DNA from: Rhodococcus_G sp042754225
GTDB lineage: Bacteria > Actinomycetota > Actinomycetes > Mycobacteriales > Mycobacteriaceae
Direction: 5' to 3'
Assembly (NCBI RefSeq): GCF_042754225.1
Contig: NZ_JBHZAH010000005.1
Location: 31,316 to 95,315 of the forward strand
Length of the DNA: 64,000 nt
Shown: positions 52,550 through 59,967 of the stretch, piece by piece
Layout of the letters: every line of letters begins with the position of its first letter
How positions within the stretch are numbered: position 1 is the stretch's first letter
The notes under the pieces: model-generated
The model's input: only the letters and a program-made list of their open reading frames with translations
Databases searched by the model: none
Told to the model about the DNA's origin: nothing
Translations under genes and position numbers: made by a program

Positions 52550-53518
52550 ATGGCACAACCGACGCACCGCATCGTCGCGGTCAACGGGATCGAGATGCAC
52601 GTCGCCGAGCAGGGGACGGGACGGCCGGTCGTGCTGTGCCACGGCTTCCCCGGGCTCTGGTTCACCTGGCGGCACCAGATCGAGGCGCTCGCCTCGGCCG
52701 GCTACCGGGTCATCGCACCCGACATGCGCGGGTACGGCCGCACCAGCGCGCCGGTGGACGCGAGCGAGTACGACCGTCCCCACACGGTCGGGGACATGGT
52801 CGGGCTGCTCGACGCCCTCGGCATCGACCAGGCGGTGTTCGCCGGCCACGACTTCGGTGCGCACCTGGTGTGGGATCTGCCCGCCTGGGCGCCCGGCAGG
52901 GTGTCGGCGCTGATGCAGCTCAGCGTGCCGCGCACCCCGCGACTGCCGGTTCAGCCGAGCGTGGGGTTCGAGTACCTCGCCTCCCAGCACTTCGCGCACG
53001 TGCACTACTTCCAGGAGCGGGGCGTCGCGGATCGCGAGTTGGGGGAGCGGCCGCGGGAGTTCCTCGCGAAGATCTTCCACGCGCTCAGCGGCGCGAACCG
53101 CTACCTCGACTGCTGGGACTTCCCGTCCGAGGGCAACGGCTACCTCGATGTGCTGCCGGAACCGCCTGCGCTGCCGTGGAACTGGCTCAGCGAGGACGAG
53201 TTCGAGTACTACGTGGGTGAGTTCGGACGGACCGGGTTCACCGGCGGGCTGAACTGGTACCGCGCCGAGGACGCGGTGTGGTCGCAGAACGAGAGCCTGC
53301 ACGACCGTCCGATCGAGCTGCCGGTGACCTTCATCGCCGGTGCGAAGGACCCGGTACTGGAGATGATGGGCAGGGATCCGTTCGCCGCGATGCGCGTGCT
53401 GGTGCCCGGTCTGGTGTCGACCCACGTGGTCGAGGGCGCCGGGCACTTCGTGCAGATGGAGAAGCCCGCGGAGGTGAACGCAGCGATGCTCGAGTTCCTC
53501 GCGGCGTTGCCGGACTGA
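52550..53518 (+). CDS. epoxide hydrolase-like alpha/beta hydrolase
   Basis: A 322-residue hydrolase. Oxyanion HGFPGLWFTWRHQ, nucleophile Asp in FAGHDFGAHLVW (Asp in place of Ser, as in epoxide hydrolases), and catalytic His in GAGHFVQMEKP. A lid region contains the Tyr-bearing NWYRAED segment. Starts two bases after the phospholipase stop, with GGTGAGG upstream. The Asp nucleophile argues against lipase or esterase activity; the link to phospholipid breakdown is only by position. Confidence 0.88.
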   Translation: MAQPTHRIVAVNGIEMHVAEQGTGRPVVLCHGFPGLWFTWRHQIEALASAGYRVIAPDMRGYGRTSAPVDASEYDRPHTVGDMVGLLDALGIDQAVFAGHDFGAHLVWDLPAWAPGRVSALMQLSVPRTPRLPVQPSVGFEYLASQHFAHVHYFQERGVADRELGERPREFLAKIFHALSGANRYLDCWDFPSEGNGYLDVLPEPPALPWNWLSEDEFEYYVGEFGRTGFTGGLNWYRAEDAVWSQNESLHDRPIELPVTFIAGAKDPVLEMMGRDPFAAMRVLVPGLVSTHVVEGAGHFVQMEKPAEVNAAMLEFLAALPD

Positions 53519-53524
53519 CCGCCA

Positions 53525-53557
53525 CCCCCCTCCCCGGGAGGACCGGGGGAGGGGCGG
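53525..53557. terminator. imperfect hairpin between convergent genes
   Basis: CCCCCCTCCCC pairs with GGGGGAGGGG across GGGAGGACC, with one bulged base. It lies between the epoxide hydrolase gene and the convergent lumazine synthase gene. Confidence 0.5.
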
Positions 53558-53575
53558 CCGGGGGCGTGGCCGCGA

Positions 53576-54013
53576 CTACTTGATGGTCGCGAGCGAGGCG
53601 AGCGTGCCGGAGCAGGCGTCGGCCACCTCGGCGCCCTTCTTGTCGAAGTGCGCGGTGAAGAAGTCGGCGTGATCGGCGTGCTCGTGGAAGTGGTGCGGGG
53701 TGAGCACCGCGGAGAACACCGGGACGTCGGTCTCGAGCTGCACCCGCATCAGGCCGTCGATGACGGCCGACGCGACGAACTCGTGCCGGTAGATGCCCCC
53801 GTCGACCACCAGGCCCGCGGCGACGATCGCAGAGAAGCGGCCGGTGCGGGCGAGGCGCTGCGCGTGCAACGGGATCTCGAAGGCGCCCGGGGTCTCGAAG
53901 TACTCGATCTCGGACGGGTCGTGGCCGAGTTCACGCCACCGCGCGGTGAAGGCGTCACGCGCGTGGTCGACGATGGACCGGTGCCAGGTGGCCTGGACGA
54001 AGGCAATGCTCAT
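53576..54013 (-). CDS. ribH2: type II lumazine synthase (RibH2-like)
   Basis: A 145-residue lumazine synthase: AFVQATWHRSIVDHARDAF at the start, FETPGAFEIPLHAQRLA, AAGLVVDGGIYRHEFVA, and LTPHHFHEHADHADFF. The His-rich last block is the RibH2 hallmark seen in Brucella and Mesorhizobium enzymes, which form decamers rather than 60-mers. Converts ArP and DHBP to 6,7-dimethyl-8-ribityllumazine in riboflavin synthesis. No other rib gene lies nearby, so this is probably a second copy next to a main ribH elsewhere (inference). Confidence 0.86.
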   Translation of the reverse strand: MSIAFVQATWHRSIVDHARDAFTARWRELGHDPSEIEYFETPGAFEIPLHAQRLARTGRFSAIVAAGLVVDGGIYRHEFVASAVIDGLMRVQLETDVPVFSAVLTPHHFHEHADHADFFTAHFDKKGAEVADACSGTLASLATIK

Positions 54014-54160
54014 GCACAGATGCTAGAGCCGGACGACGGTGGGGCACCAGGGGGGACGGGCCTCGTCGACCGGGTTTCGTACCGGTAGGTTTGAATGTGG
54101 TTGGTGTGCAGTCGGATTCGCCCAGCGTGCCGATTCCCGGGGCGTCCGTACAGTGGGAGC

Positions 54161-54916
54161 ATGGACAAGCCCGACGTGACACTCGAGAACTCCGACGCAG
54201 TCTACGACTACTACCTGGGCCATCAGCAGAACCGGCTGCTCGCCAAGGCGGCCTACGCGACGCTCGCGGCGCGGTTCCGCCCCCGGATCCGGTACGCGGA
54301 GGGCACCCGGGAGCGGCTGCGTGAGCTGGTGCGTTCGAACACCCGAGTTGTCCTGGCCGTCAACCACCTGACCGAGCGGGATCCCTACACGGTGGCGGGG
54401 GCGGCCTGGCGCAGTCCGCTGCGGCCGGTCATCGGGCGGACCCGGGTGCTGGCCAAGGACGAGCTGTTCGCCGAGCCCAAGCGGCGGGACCGCATCGACC
54501 TGATGGGCAGCATCCCGGTCTTCCGTGGCAAGAATCACGGCATGCGGGCGGTCAACGCGGCGGGTCAGCGGATGATGGACGTGTGCGCCGAACGACTGCG
54601 CCGAGGCGACGACCTGGCTATCTTCCCGGAGGGCACCTGCAACGAGGACGACCCGGCCCGGCTCCAGCGGATCGGCAGCGGCATCGGTCACATCACCAGC
54701 CGGGCGATCAAGCTCGGGGTGCGTCCGGCGCTGGTGTGCATGGGGATCAGCTACGGGCCCGGCGTCGACCGGCACGCCGACGATGCGGCGGTGCGCGGGG
54801 CCAGCGTGTTCTTCGCGACGCCCGTTCTGGACCTGCCCGACAAGCCTGCGGAGATCGCACGACTGGTCCAGGCCGGGCTCCAGGACGCCGTCGACGGGGC
54901 GGTCGCCCGGTACTGA
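54161..54916 (+). CDS. PlsC-type lysophospholipid acyltransferase
   Basis: A 251-residue acyltransferase with the HX4D motif NHLTERDP, the FPEGTCNEDD motif, and a glycerophosphate-binding region IGSIPVFRGK. There is no clear membrane helix, so it would be peripheral. Typical role: acyl transfer from acyl-CoA or acyl-ACP to lysophosphatidate or another polar lipid. The start is chosen by GGGAGC upstream and length. It stands alone between two minus-strand genes. Confidence 0.83.
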   Translation: MDKPDVTLENSDAVYDYYLGHQQNRLLAKAAYATLAARFRPRIRYAEGTRERLRELVRSNTRVVLAVNHLTERDPYTVAGAAWRSPLRPVIGRTRVLAKDELFAEPKRRDRIDLMGSIPVFRGKNHGMRAVNAAGQRMMDVCAERLRRGDDLAIFPEGTCNEDDPARLQRIGSGIGHITSRAIKLGVRPALVCMGISYGPGVDRHADDAAVRGASVFFATPVLDLPDKPAEIARLVQAGLQDAVDGAVARY

Positions 54917-54941
54917 ACGGGGGGCGTGCTCCGGTATCGCG

Positions 54942-55439
54942 TCAGGTCTGACGCTCCGCCGGCGATGGCATGGTCAGCTGGTCGACGAAGTCGCGGAAGA
55001 AGGGGGTGTCCTCGAGCAGTTCGAGGATGATGCCGGGCGCCGCGGCCGAGCGGAAGTAGCAGTAGCGCTGGCCGGTGACGTCCGTGCCGTCGGCGAACAG
55101 CTCGAGCCCGTTTCGCTGCGCGTGCTCGGTGTCCTCGACGATGTTGTCGCTGAGGGTGGCCACCCGCTGCAGACCGATGATCGGCTCGTTGTCTTGGTCG
55201 TGGAAGGGCGACGGGCCCCCGCCCCGGACCTGCATCAGCTCGATCAGCATGCCGGCGTGGACGGTGAGCGCGACGTCGACCGGCAGCGAGATCTTCTGGC
55301 CGTCGTAGTTCATGACGAGGGTCAGTCCGCGGAACACGCTCCACGGCCCGATCCCGACCTGCTTCTCCCAAAAATTCAGCAGCTGGTCGAGATCGTCGGT
55401 GGTGTAGCTGATCTGCCTGACGGGACCGAGCCAAGACAT
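54942..55439 (-). CDS. VOC (glyoxalase-fold) protein
   Basis: A 165-residue protein: VRQISYTTDDLDQLLNFW begins the first half-module and a second half-module ends ...APGIILELLEDTPFF. Metal-ligand His/Glu candidates are in ISYTTDD (no His) and LTVHAGMLIELMQ (Glu), so the site is not a complete textbook one. Starts at 55439 with AAGGAA. A longer open frame upstream lacks family sequence. Substrate unknown; sequence order recalls glyoxalase_4-type proteins of steroid and lipid clusters. Confidence 0.8.
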   Translation of the reverse strand: MSWLGPVRQISYTTDDLDQLLNFWEKQVGIGPWSVFRGLTLVMNYDGQKISLPVDVALTVHAGMLIELMQVRGGGPSPFHDQDNEPIIGLQRVATLSDNIVEDTEHAQRNGLELFADGTDVTGQRYCYFRSAAAPGIILELLEDTPFFRDFVDQLTMPSPAERQT

Positions 55440-55681
55440 CGCACATTCCTTCCGTAGCAACGCTGTTCGTTCGTGTGGCAGGCTGTGGCAACCATAGGCT
55501 GCCGCACCGAGGAGTCGAAGCGTTTCTCGATCGGGAATCCGCCCGCTGCGCACCCCGGCGCTGGTCCGGGAGCGGGCGGACGCCACGGTCGTCCGGTGTC
55601 GGGACCGGGCCGCTGCCGTCGTCCGTGCTGCGCGCGACGCATCGACTGCGCTCCGCGGCGGCTGACTCCGCGCCCGTCGTT

Positions 55682-55697
55682 ATACCCCCTTGGGTAT
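55682..55697 (+). promoter_or_regulatory. CsoR/CstR-like palindromic operator before rhodanese gene
   Basis: ATACCC-CCTT-GGGTAT (55682-55697) is a near-perfect palindrome with a C-run/G-run centre, the form bound by CsoR-family repressors, including persulfide-sensing CstR-type proteins. TATGCT at 55695-55700 overlaps it and could be the -10 hexamer, so binding would block the promoter. No csoR-like gene is present in the window. Confidence 0.6.
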
Positions 55698-55727
55698 GCT
55701 CGGGTCAGACGACGAGAGAGGAAACCC

Positions 55728-56036
55728 ATGCAGGAAGTGGACCTGACCGGCCTGGACGAGGCGCTGGCGGCGGGCGCGCCGGTGATCGACGTGCGCGAGG
55801 CCGACGAGTACGCGCAGGCCCACGTGCCCGGCGTGACGCTGATCCCGCTCAGCGAGTTCGCCGGACGCGTCGGCGAGATTCCGTCGGCGCCAACCGTGTT
55901 CGTGATCTGTGCGATGGGTGGCAGGAGTGCGCAGGCCGCGAACTTCCTGAACGCGTCGGGCATCAACGCGGTCAACGTCGTCGGCGGCACGGACGCCTGG
56001 GTGGCCTCGGGCCGCCCGGTCGAGACCGGCGCCTGA
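55728..56036 (+). CDS. rhodanese-domain sulfurtransferase
   Basis: A 102-residue single rhodanese domain: VIDVREADEYAQAHVPGVTLIPL, and the active-site loop FVICAMGGRSAQAA with catalytic Cys in ICAMGGRS. GAGAGAGGAAA precedes the ATG. The CsoR-type palindrome in its promoter suggests control by sulfane sulfur or copper. Likely a role in persulfide detoxification or sulfur transfer. The stop is followed by a strong terminator. Confidence 0.9.
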   Translation: MQEVDLTGLDEALAAGAPVIDVREADEYAQAHVPGVTLIPLSEFAGRVGEIPSAPTVFVICAMGGRSAQAANFLNASGINAVNVVGGTDAWVASGRPVETGA

Positions 56037-56038
56037 CA

Positions 56039-56073
56039 GCAGGGAACCCCCGCGGCCCGCGGGGGTTCCCTGC
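56039..56073. terminator. hairpin terminator
   Basis: GCAGGGAACCCCCGC (56039-56053) pairs perfectly with 56059-56073 across a 5-base loop. It lies between the rhodanese gene and a convergent secreted protein gene. Confidence 0.8.
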
Positions 56074-56075
56074 CG

Positions 56076-56441
56076 TCAGTAGTTCAGCACGAGGTTGTGT
56101 CGCCCGGGGTTCATCCATCCGGTGACGACGGCCTTCGCCGGGTTCTGGGCGGTTCCGCCGCAGCCGACGGCGACCTTGAAGCGGCCGGCGTCGTAGGTGG
56201 TGAACGTGTAGTTCTGGGTCCAGTTGGCACCGTCGCCGTCGCTGAGCTTGCTCGGCCCCGACCCGCCCTTCTCGCTGGCGACCCAGGCGGCGACCGGCCG
56301 GGACTTCTGGGTCGCGGAGTTCTGGCAGGTCACGGTGCCGAAGATGGTCTGCGGTGTCAACGCCTGTGCGGACGGCGCCGCGACGACGGCGGCCGCCGCA
56401 GCGATCGCCGCGGCGGCAGGTGCGGCCTTGAGGAAGCGCAT
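56076..56441 (-). CDS. small secreted protein
   Basis: A 121-residue protein with an Ala-rich signal peptide ending SAQA-LTP (about 28). The mature part has two Cys (VTCQNSA, VGCGGTA) likely in a disulfide, and a Tyr/Thr-rich middle (NYTFTTYDAGRF). No family is recognised beyond being a typical short exported actinobacterial protein. Monocistronic, flanked by terminator and a possible promoter near 56450-56500. Confidence 0.7.
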   Translation of the reverse strand: MRFLKAAPAAAAIAAAAAVVAAPSAQALTPQTIFGTVTCQNSATQKSRPVAAWVASEKGGSGPSKLSDGDGANWTQNYTFTTYDAGRFKVAVGCGGTAQNPAKAVVTGWMNPGRHNLVLNY

Positions 56442-56527
56442 CTGGATCCCTTCGATTGCGTGGGCTTTCGAAATCGACCGATCCAGATTCTACGACCGAA
56501 CCCCCGGTGTGGGGGTTCGAATCAGGC

Positions 56528-56899
56528 TCAGCGCCAGGCCCGGTCGTAGGCGTTCTCCTCCGCCTCTCGCGCCGCGCGCCGCTTCGGGTTGTCGAGCTCC
56601 ATCGGCAGTCCGTTCTTCTGCAGCCGCCGGGCCCGGTTCTGGTGGATGTAGACCACCGAGTAGAAGACCGCGAGCGAGAGCCCGAGCAGGACCATCGCCC
56701 CGCGCAGCCACAGCGGGCCGGGGAAGAACATGAACGCCACGTACAGCGGGACGAACGGCACCTGGGCTCGGACGAGGTGCCGGATCACGTAGTGGTCGCC
56801 GGTGATGTCGTTGACGACCCAGTCGTTCATCGATTCCGGGAGGCGCGCGCCGCAGGCGTACGCGATCCACTGCAACGGGTTCGGTCGGGTGGCGCTCAT
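56528..56899 (-). CDS. DUF5313 family membrane protein
   Basis: A 123-residue protein. MSATRPNPLQWIAYACGARLP is the typical opening of DUF5313 proteins; NDWVVNDITGDHYVIRHL and two membrane helices (about 45-65 and 70-90) follow, with a charged C-terminus. Its ATG overlaps the MarR gene's stop by four bases, so they are co-translated. Function unknown; the link to a redox-type MarR regulator may be informative. Confidence 0.82.
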   Translation of the reverse strand: MSATRPNPLQWIAYACGARLPESMNDWVVNDITGDHYVIRHLVRAQVPFVPLYVAFMFFPGPLWLRGAMVLLGLSLAVFYSVVYIHQNRARRLQKNGLPMELDNPKRRAAREAEENAYDRAWR

Positions 56900-57354
56900 T
56901 TCTCCAGTGCTCCTGCCTCGAGTGCGGCCTTGTTGATGTCGGTCAGAACGCGGTGCAGCTCCTCGAGCTGCGGCAGCCCCACGCCGAGCGCCGCGACGAC
57001 CGCAGGGGGGATCTGTTCGGCCTTCGCGCGCAGTTCGCGTCCGGCCTCGGTCAGGTCCACGACCAGCGACCGCTCGTCCTCGGGGCTGCGACTGCGGGTG
57101 ATCAGGCCGGAGGCCTCGAGCCGCTTGAGTAGCGGCGAGAGGGTCGGCGAATCCAGTTGCAGTGCGGCACCGATCGACTTCACCGACATGGGCGCCTCGC
57201 CCCAGAGGGCGAGCATCACCAGGTACTGCGGGTGGGTCAGGCCCATCGGTTCGAGCAGCGGCCGGTAGACGGAGAGCACCGCCCGGTTGGCGACGGCCAG
57301 CGCGAAGCAGACCTGACGGTCCAGTGCGAGCGGATCCGATTCGACTGCGGTCAT
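56896..57354 (-). CDS. MarR-family regulator, OhrR-like
   Basis: A 152-residue MarR protein. The conserved peroxide-sensing Cys16 is in LDRQVCFALAVANRAV, as in OhrR proteins. The winged helix includes LDSPTLSPLLKRLEASGLITRSRSPEDERS. Known: OhrR senses organic hydroperoxides through that Cys and controls an ohr gene. Here the partner is DUF5313 rather than ohr, which is unusual. Upstream bases 57355-57400 are AT-rich and probably include its operator and promoter, but I could not define a clean palindrome. Confidence 0.87.
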   Translation of the reverse strand: MTAVESDPLALDRQVCFALAVANRAVLSVYRPLLEPMGLTHPQYLVMLALWGEAPMSVKSIGAALQLDSPTLSPLLKRLEASGLITRSRSPEDERSLVVDLTEAGRELRAKAEQIPPAVVAALGVGLPQLEELHRVLTDINKAALEAGALEK

Positions 57355-57476
57355 GGAAAGAAGCGTACACGAATAAATCGTGCGCTAACTAAATTGGTGA
57401 CGCAGATCCATCGGGTCGGGGGTTCGCGGTCGGGGTTCGAGCCGAAGCCGGACCGTGAACCCCGTGCAACGCACCG

Positions 57477-58178
57477 TCAGGGGTGCATCAGGCGCGCGAC
57501 CGGGGTGGTGGGGTCGACGTCGACCCCCAGCCGGCGCAGGTTGCCGTCGAGCACCTGCCAGATCGACACGGTGAGGAAGTCCGACAGCTGCTCGATGGTC
57601 AAGGCCGACTGGGGGTTGCTCAGCCACCGGTTGACGCTGACGTCGACCAGCCCGATCAGGCCGAAGGCGAGGGACTCCGCCAGGCCGGAGTCCTTGCCGA
57701 GGGACCGGAGTACCTCCTCGAGCAGCCCCGTCAGCTGCACGGCGATGGCCGTCTTCGTGCCGGTCACGGCCCGCGACCCGGTGGTGCGGTGGCTCGGCGA
57801 ACCGGTGCCGAGGAACTGGTGCAGCCGCGGCGCCTCGACGATCCAGCGAAGGTAGTTGTCGACGGCGTCGACGATCGCCTCGCGGATCGTGCCAGCCGGC
57901 GTCAGGCCCGGCGTCACGTGCTCCATCAACCGTTCGAGGATCCGCGCCCGCAGTTGTTCGTCGAGGTCGCCGCGGCCGGAGAAGATTCGGTAGACCACCG
58001 ATCGGGGCACTCCGGCGCGTTCGGCGATCTGCTTGACGCCGACGTCGGCGCCGCCCTCCTCGATCGCGGCTATCGCCGCGTCGAGGATCCGGTCCCGGCG
58101 GTCCGCCTTGTGGTCGTCCCACCGGGTGGCGCGGCCGTCCGGCCCGGGGCGCGCGGTGGCGTCGACTCTCTCTGGCAT
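57477..58178 (-). CDS. TetR-family transcriptional regulator
   Basis: A 233-residue TetR protein: ILDAAIAAIEEGGADVGVKQIAERAGVPRSVVYRIFSGRGDLDEQL is the DNA-binding part (key VPRSVVYRIF). The C-terminal domain is of the length used for acyl-CoA or lipid ligands. It is divergent from the beta-oxidation operon and a strong palindrome lies between them, so it is a likely local regulator. TATCGT sits seven bases before the ATG at 58178 and suggests a leaderless message. The in-frame ATG at 58226 would place the start beyond the palindrome and is not favoured. Confidence 0.88.
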   Translation of the reverse strand: MPERVDATARPGPDGRATRWDDHKADRRDRILDAAIAAIEEGGADVGVKQIAERAGVPRSVVYRIFSGRGDLDEQLRARILERLMEHVTPGLTPAGTIREAIVDAVDNYLRWIVEAPRLHQFLGTGSPSHRTTGSRAVTGTKTAIAVQLTGLLEEVLRSLGKDSGLAESLAFGLIGLVDVSVNRWLSNPQSALTIEQLSDFLTVSIWQVLDGNLRRLGVDVDPTTPVARLMHP

Positions 58179-58218
58179 CGACCACACGATACCGACTCGG
58201 GTGATTGACGGGACATCG

Positions 58219-58242
58219 TGTCTCACTTACTTTAGTGAGACA
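58219..58242. promoter_or_regulatory. 24-bp palindrome between TetR gene and beta-oxidation operon
   Basis: TGTCTCACT (58219-58227) and AGTGAGACA (58234-58242) are perfect inverted repeats with a 6-base spacer. The site is 46 bases before the thiolase ATG and 41 before the TetR ATG, well placed to control both directions. Confidence 0.65.
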
Positions 58243-58287
58243 GCGCGTCGCAGACAGTTTTCGTCTCTCTTTCGATCAGGAGTGGAA

Positions 58288-59478
58288 ATGGGCAGCAGGG
58301 TTTTCGTCGTCGGCGTCGGCATGACGAAGTTCGAGAAGCCGGGGGCCCGCGAGTGGGACTACCCCGACATGGCTCGCGAGGCGGGCACCAAGGCGCTCGA
58401 GGACGCGGGCATCGAATACCGAGAGGTCGAGCAGGCCTACGTCGGTTACGTCTACGGCGAGTCCACCTCCGGCCAGCGGGCGGTCTACGAGCTGGGCCTG
58501 ACCGGCATCCCGATCGTCAACGTCAACAACAACTGCTCGACCGGGTCCACCGCACTGTTCCTCGCCACCCAGGCGGTCAAGAGCGGCCAGGCGGACTGCG
58601 CGCTCGCCCTCGGCTTCGAGAAGATGCAGGCCGGCTCGCTCGGCACCACCTACGACGACCGCGAGCAGCCGATGATGCGGCACCTGCTCGCCCTCGCCGA
58701 GCTGCAGGAGTTCGCGATGCCGCCCGCGCCGTACATGTTCGGCGCCGCGGGCAAGGAGCACATGGAGCGCTACGGCACCACCGAGGAGCAGTTCGCCAAG
58801 ATCGGCGTCAAGAACCACCGGCACTCGGCGAACAACCCCTACGCCCAGTTCCGGGACGAGTACACGCTCGAGGAGATCCTCGCCTCGAAGCGGATCTACG
58901 GCCCGCTGACCAAGCTGCAGTGCTCGCCGACCTCGGACGGCTCCGGCGCCGTGATCGTGGCCAGTGAGGCGTTCGTGGACGAGCACGGTCTCGCGGGCAA
59001 GGCGGTCGAGATCGTCGGTCAGGCGATGGTCACCGACATGGAGTCCACATTCGCCGACAGGAGCGCGATCAGCCTCGTCGGCGCCGACATGACCCGTGTC
59101 GCCGCCCGGAAGGTGTACGAGCAGGCCGGCATCGACGCCACCGACGTCGACGTCATCGAGCTGCACGACTGCTTCTCGACGAACGAGCTGCTGACCTACG
59201 AGGCGCTCGGACTGTGCCCGGAGGGCGACGGCGGCAAGCTCGTCGACGCGGGCGCCACCACCTACGGCGGCCAGTGGGTGGTCAACCCGTCGGGCGGCCT
59301 GATCTCCAAGGGTCACCCGCTCGGCGCGACCGGGCTCGCCCAGTGCAGCGAGCTCACCTGGCAGCTGCGGGGCACCGCCGACGCCCGCCAGGTCGACGGC
59401 GCGAGGGTTGCGCTGCAGCACAACATCGGTCTCGGCGGCGCGGTGGTCGTGACCGCCTACCGGCCCGCCGAGCGCTGA
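58288..59478 (+). CDS. thiolase-family acetyl-CoA acyltransferase (lipid-transfer protein/SCP-x type)
   Basis: A 396-residue thiolase-fold enzyme. Nucleophile Cys83 in NNNCSTGSTAL, HDCFSTNELLTYEALG with the conserved His, and SKGHPLGATG in the third catalytic block. This is the SCP-x/Ltp branch, which acts on branched or steroid side-chain acyl-CoAs. First gene of a five-gene plus-strand operon; AGGAGTGG precedes the ATG. Together with the next genes it gives all steps of a beta-oxidation round. Substrate is not deducible. Confidence 0.9.
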   Translation: MGSRVFVVGVGMTKFEKPGAREWDYPDMAREAGTKALEDAGIEYREVEQAYVGYVYGESTSGQRAVYELGLTGIPIVNVNNNCSTGSTALFLATQAVKSGQADCALALGFEKMQAGSLGTTYDDREQPMMRHLLALAELQEFAMPPAPYMFGAAGKEHMERYGTTEEQFAKIGVKNHRHSANNPYAQFRDEYTLEEILASKRIYGPLTKLQCSPTSDGSGAVIVASEAFVDEHGLAGKAVEIVGQAMVTDMESTFADRSAISLVGADMTRVAARKVYEQAGIDATDVDVIELHDCFSTNELLTYEALGLCPEGDGGKLVDAGATTYGGQWVVNPSGGLISKGHPLGATGLAQCSELTWQLRGTADARQVDGARVALQHNIGLGGAVVVTAYRPAER

Positions 59479-59528
59479 CCGCTCCCCCTCGTCACGTTCA
59501 ACACCCCTCGTACCGAAGGAGTTTCGTC

Positions 59529-59960
59529 ATGGCTTCCGTATCCGTCTCCGCCGTCCTGCCCGCCGCCCCGGACAAGACCTGGTCCGCGCTCTCCGACCTG
59601 TCCCGCTGGGAGGAGTGGCTGACCATCCACCAGGGCTGGAAGAGCGAACTGCCCACCGAGGTCGCGCTCGGCGCCACCTTCACCGAGGTCGTCTCCGTGA
59701 TGGGCATGGCCAACAAGATCGAGTGGACCGTCACCGAGGTGGACGCGCCGAACCTCGTCAAGATCGCGGGCACCGGCATGGCCGGCGTCACCGTCGAATT
59801 CACGCTCAGCGTCGTGCCCGAGGGCACGGGATCGAAGGCCGTCATCGACGCCGGCTTCAAGGGCACCATGATCGTCGGCCCGATCGGCAAGGCCGTCGCC
59901 AAGAACGCCGCCGCGGACCTCGAGGCATCGCTCGCGAGGTTCGCCGAGCTGGTCGGCTAG
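59529..59960 (+). CDS. SRPBCC-fold protein
   Basis: A 143-residue START/Bet v1-like protein: MASVSVSAVLPAAPDKTWSALSDLSRWEEWLTIH is the usual opening, with later VTEVDAPNLVKIAG and a C-terminal helix. No catalytic residues are known for this group; they bind hydrophobic ligands. It sits 50 bases after the thiolase and 7 before the MaoC gene with GAAGGAG before its ATG. Might carry or sense the operon's substrate (inference). Confidence 0.82.
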   Translation: MASVSVSAVLPAAPDKTWSALSDLSRWEEWLTIHQGWKSELPTEVALGATFTEVVSVMGMANKIEWTVTEVDAPNLVKIAGTGMAGVTVEFTLSVVPEGTGSKAVIDAGFKGTMIVGPIGKAVAKNAAADLEASLARFAELVG

Positions 59961-59967
59961 GCGCGAA

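Noticed and set aside
57355..57400. Palindromic OhrR box around GTGCGC.
   Set aside because: Only about five of eleven positions pair between the arms, too weak to call a defined operator.
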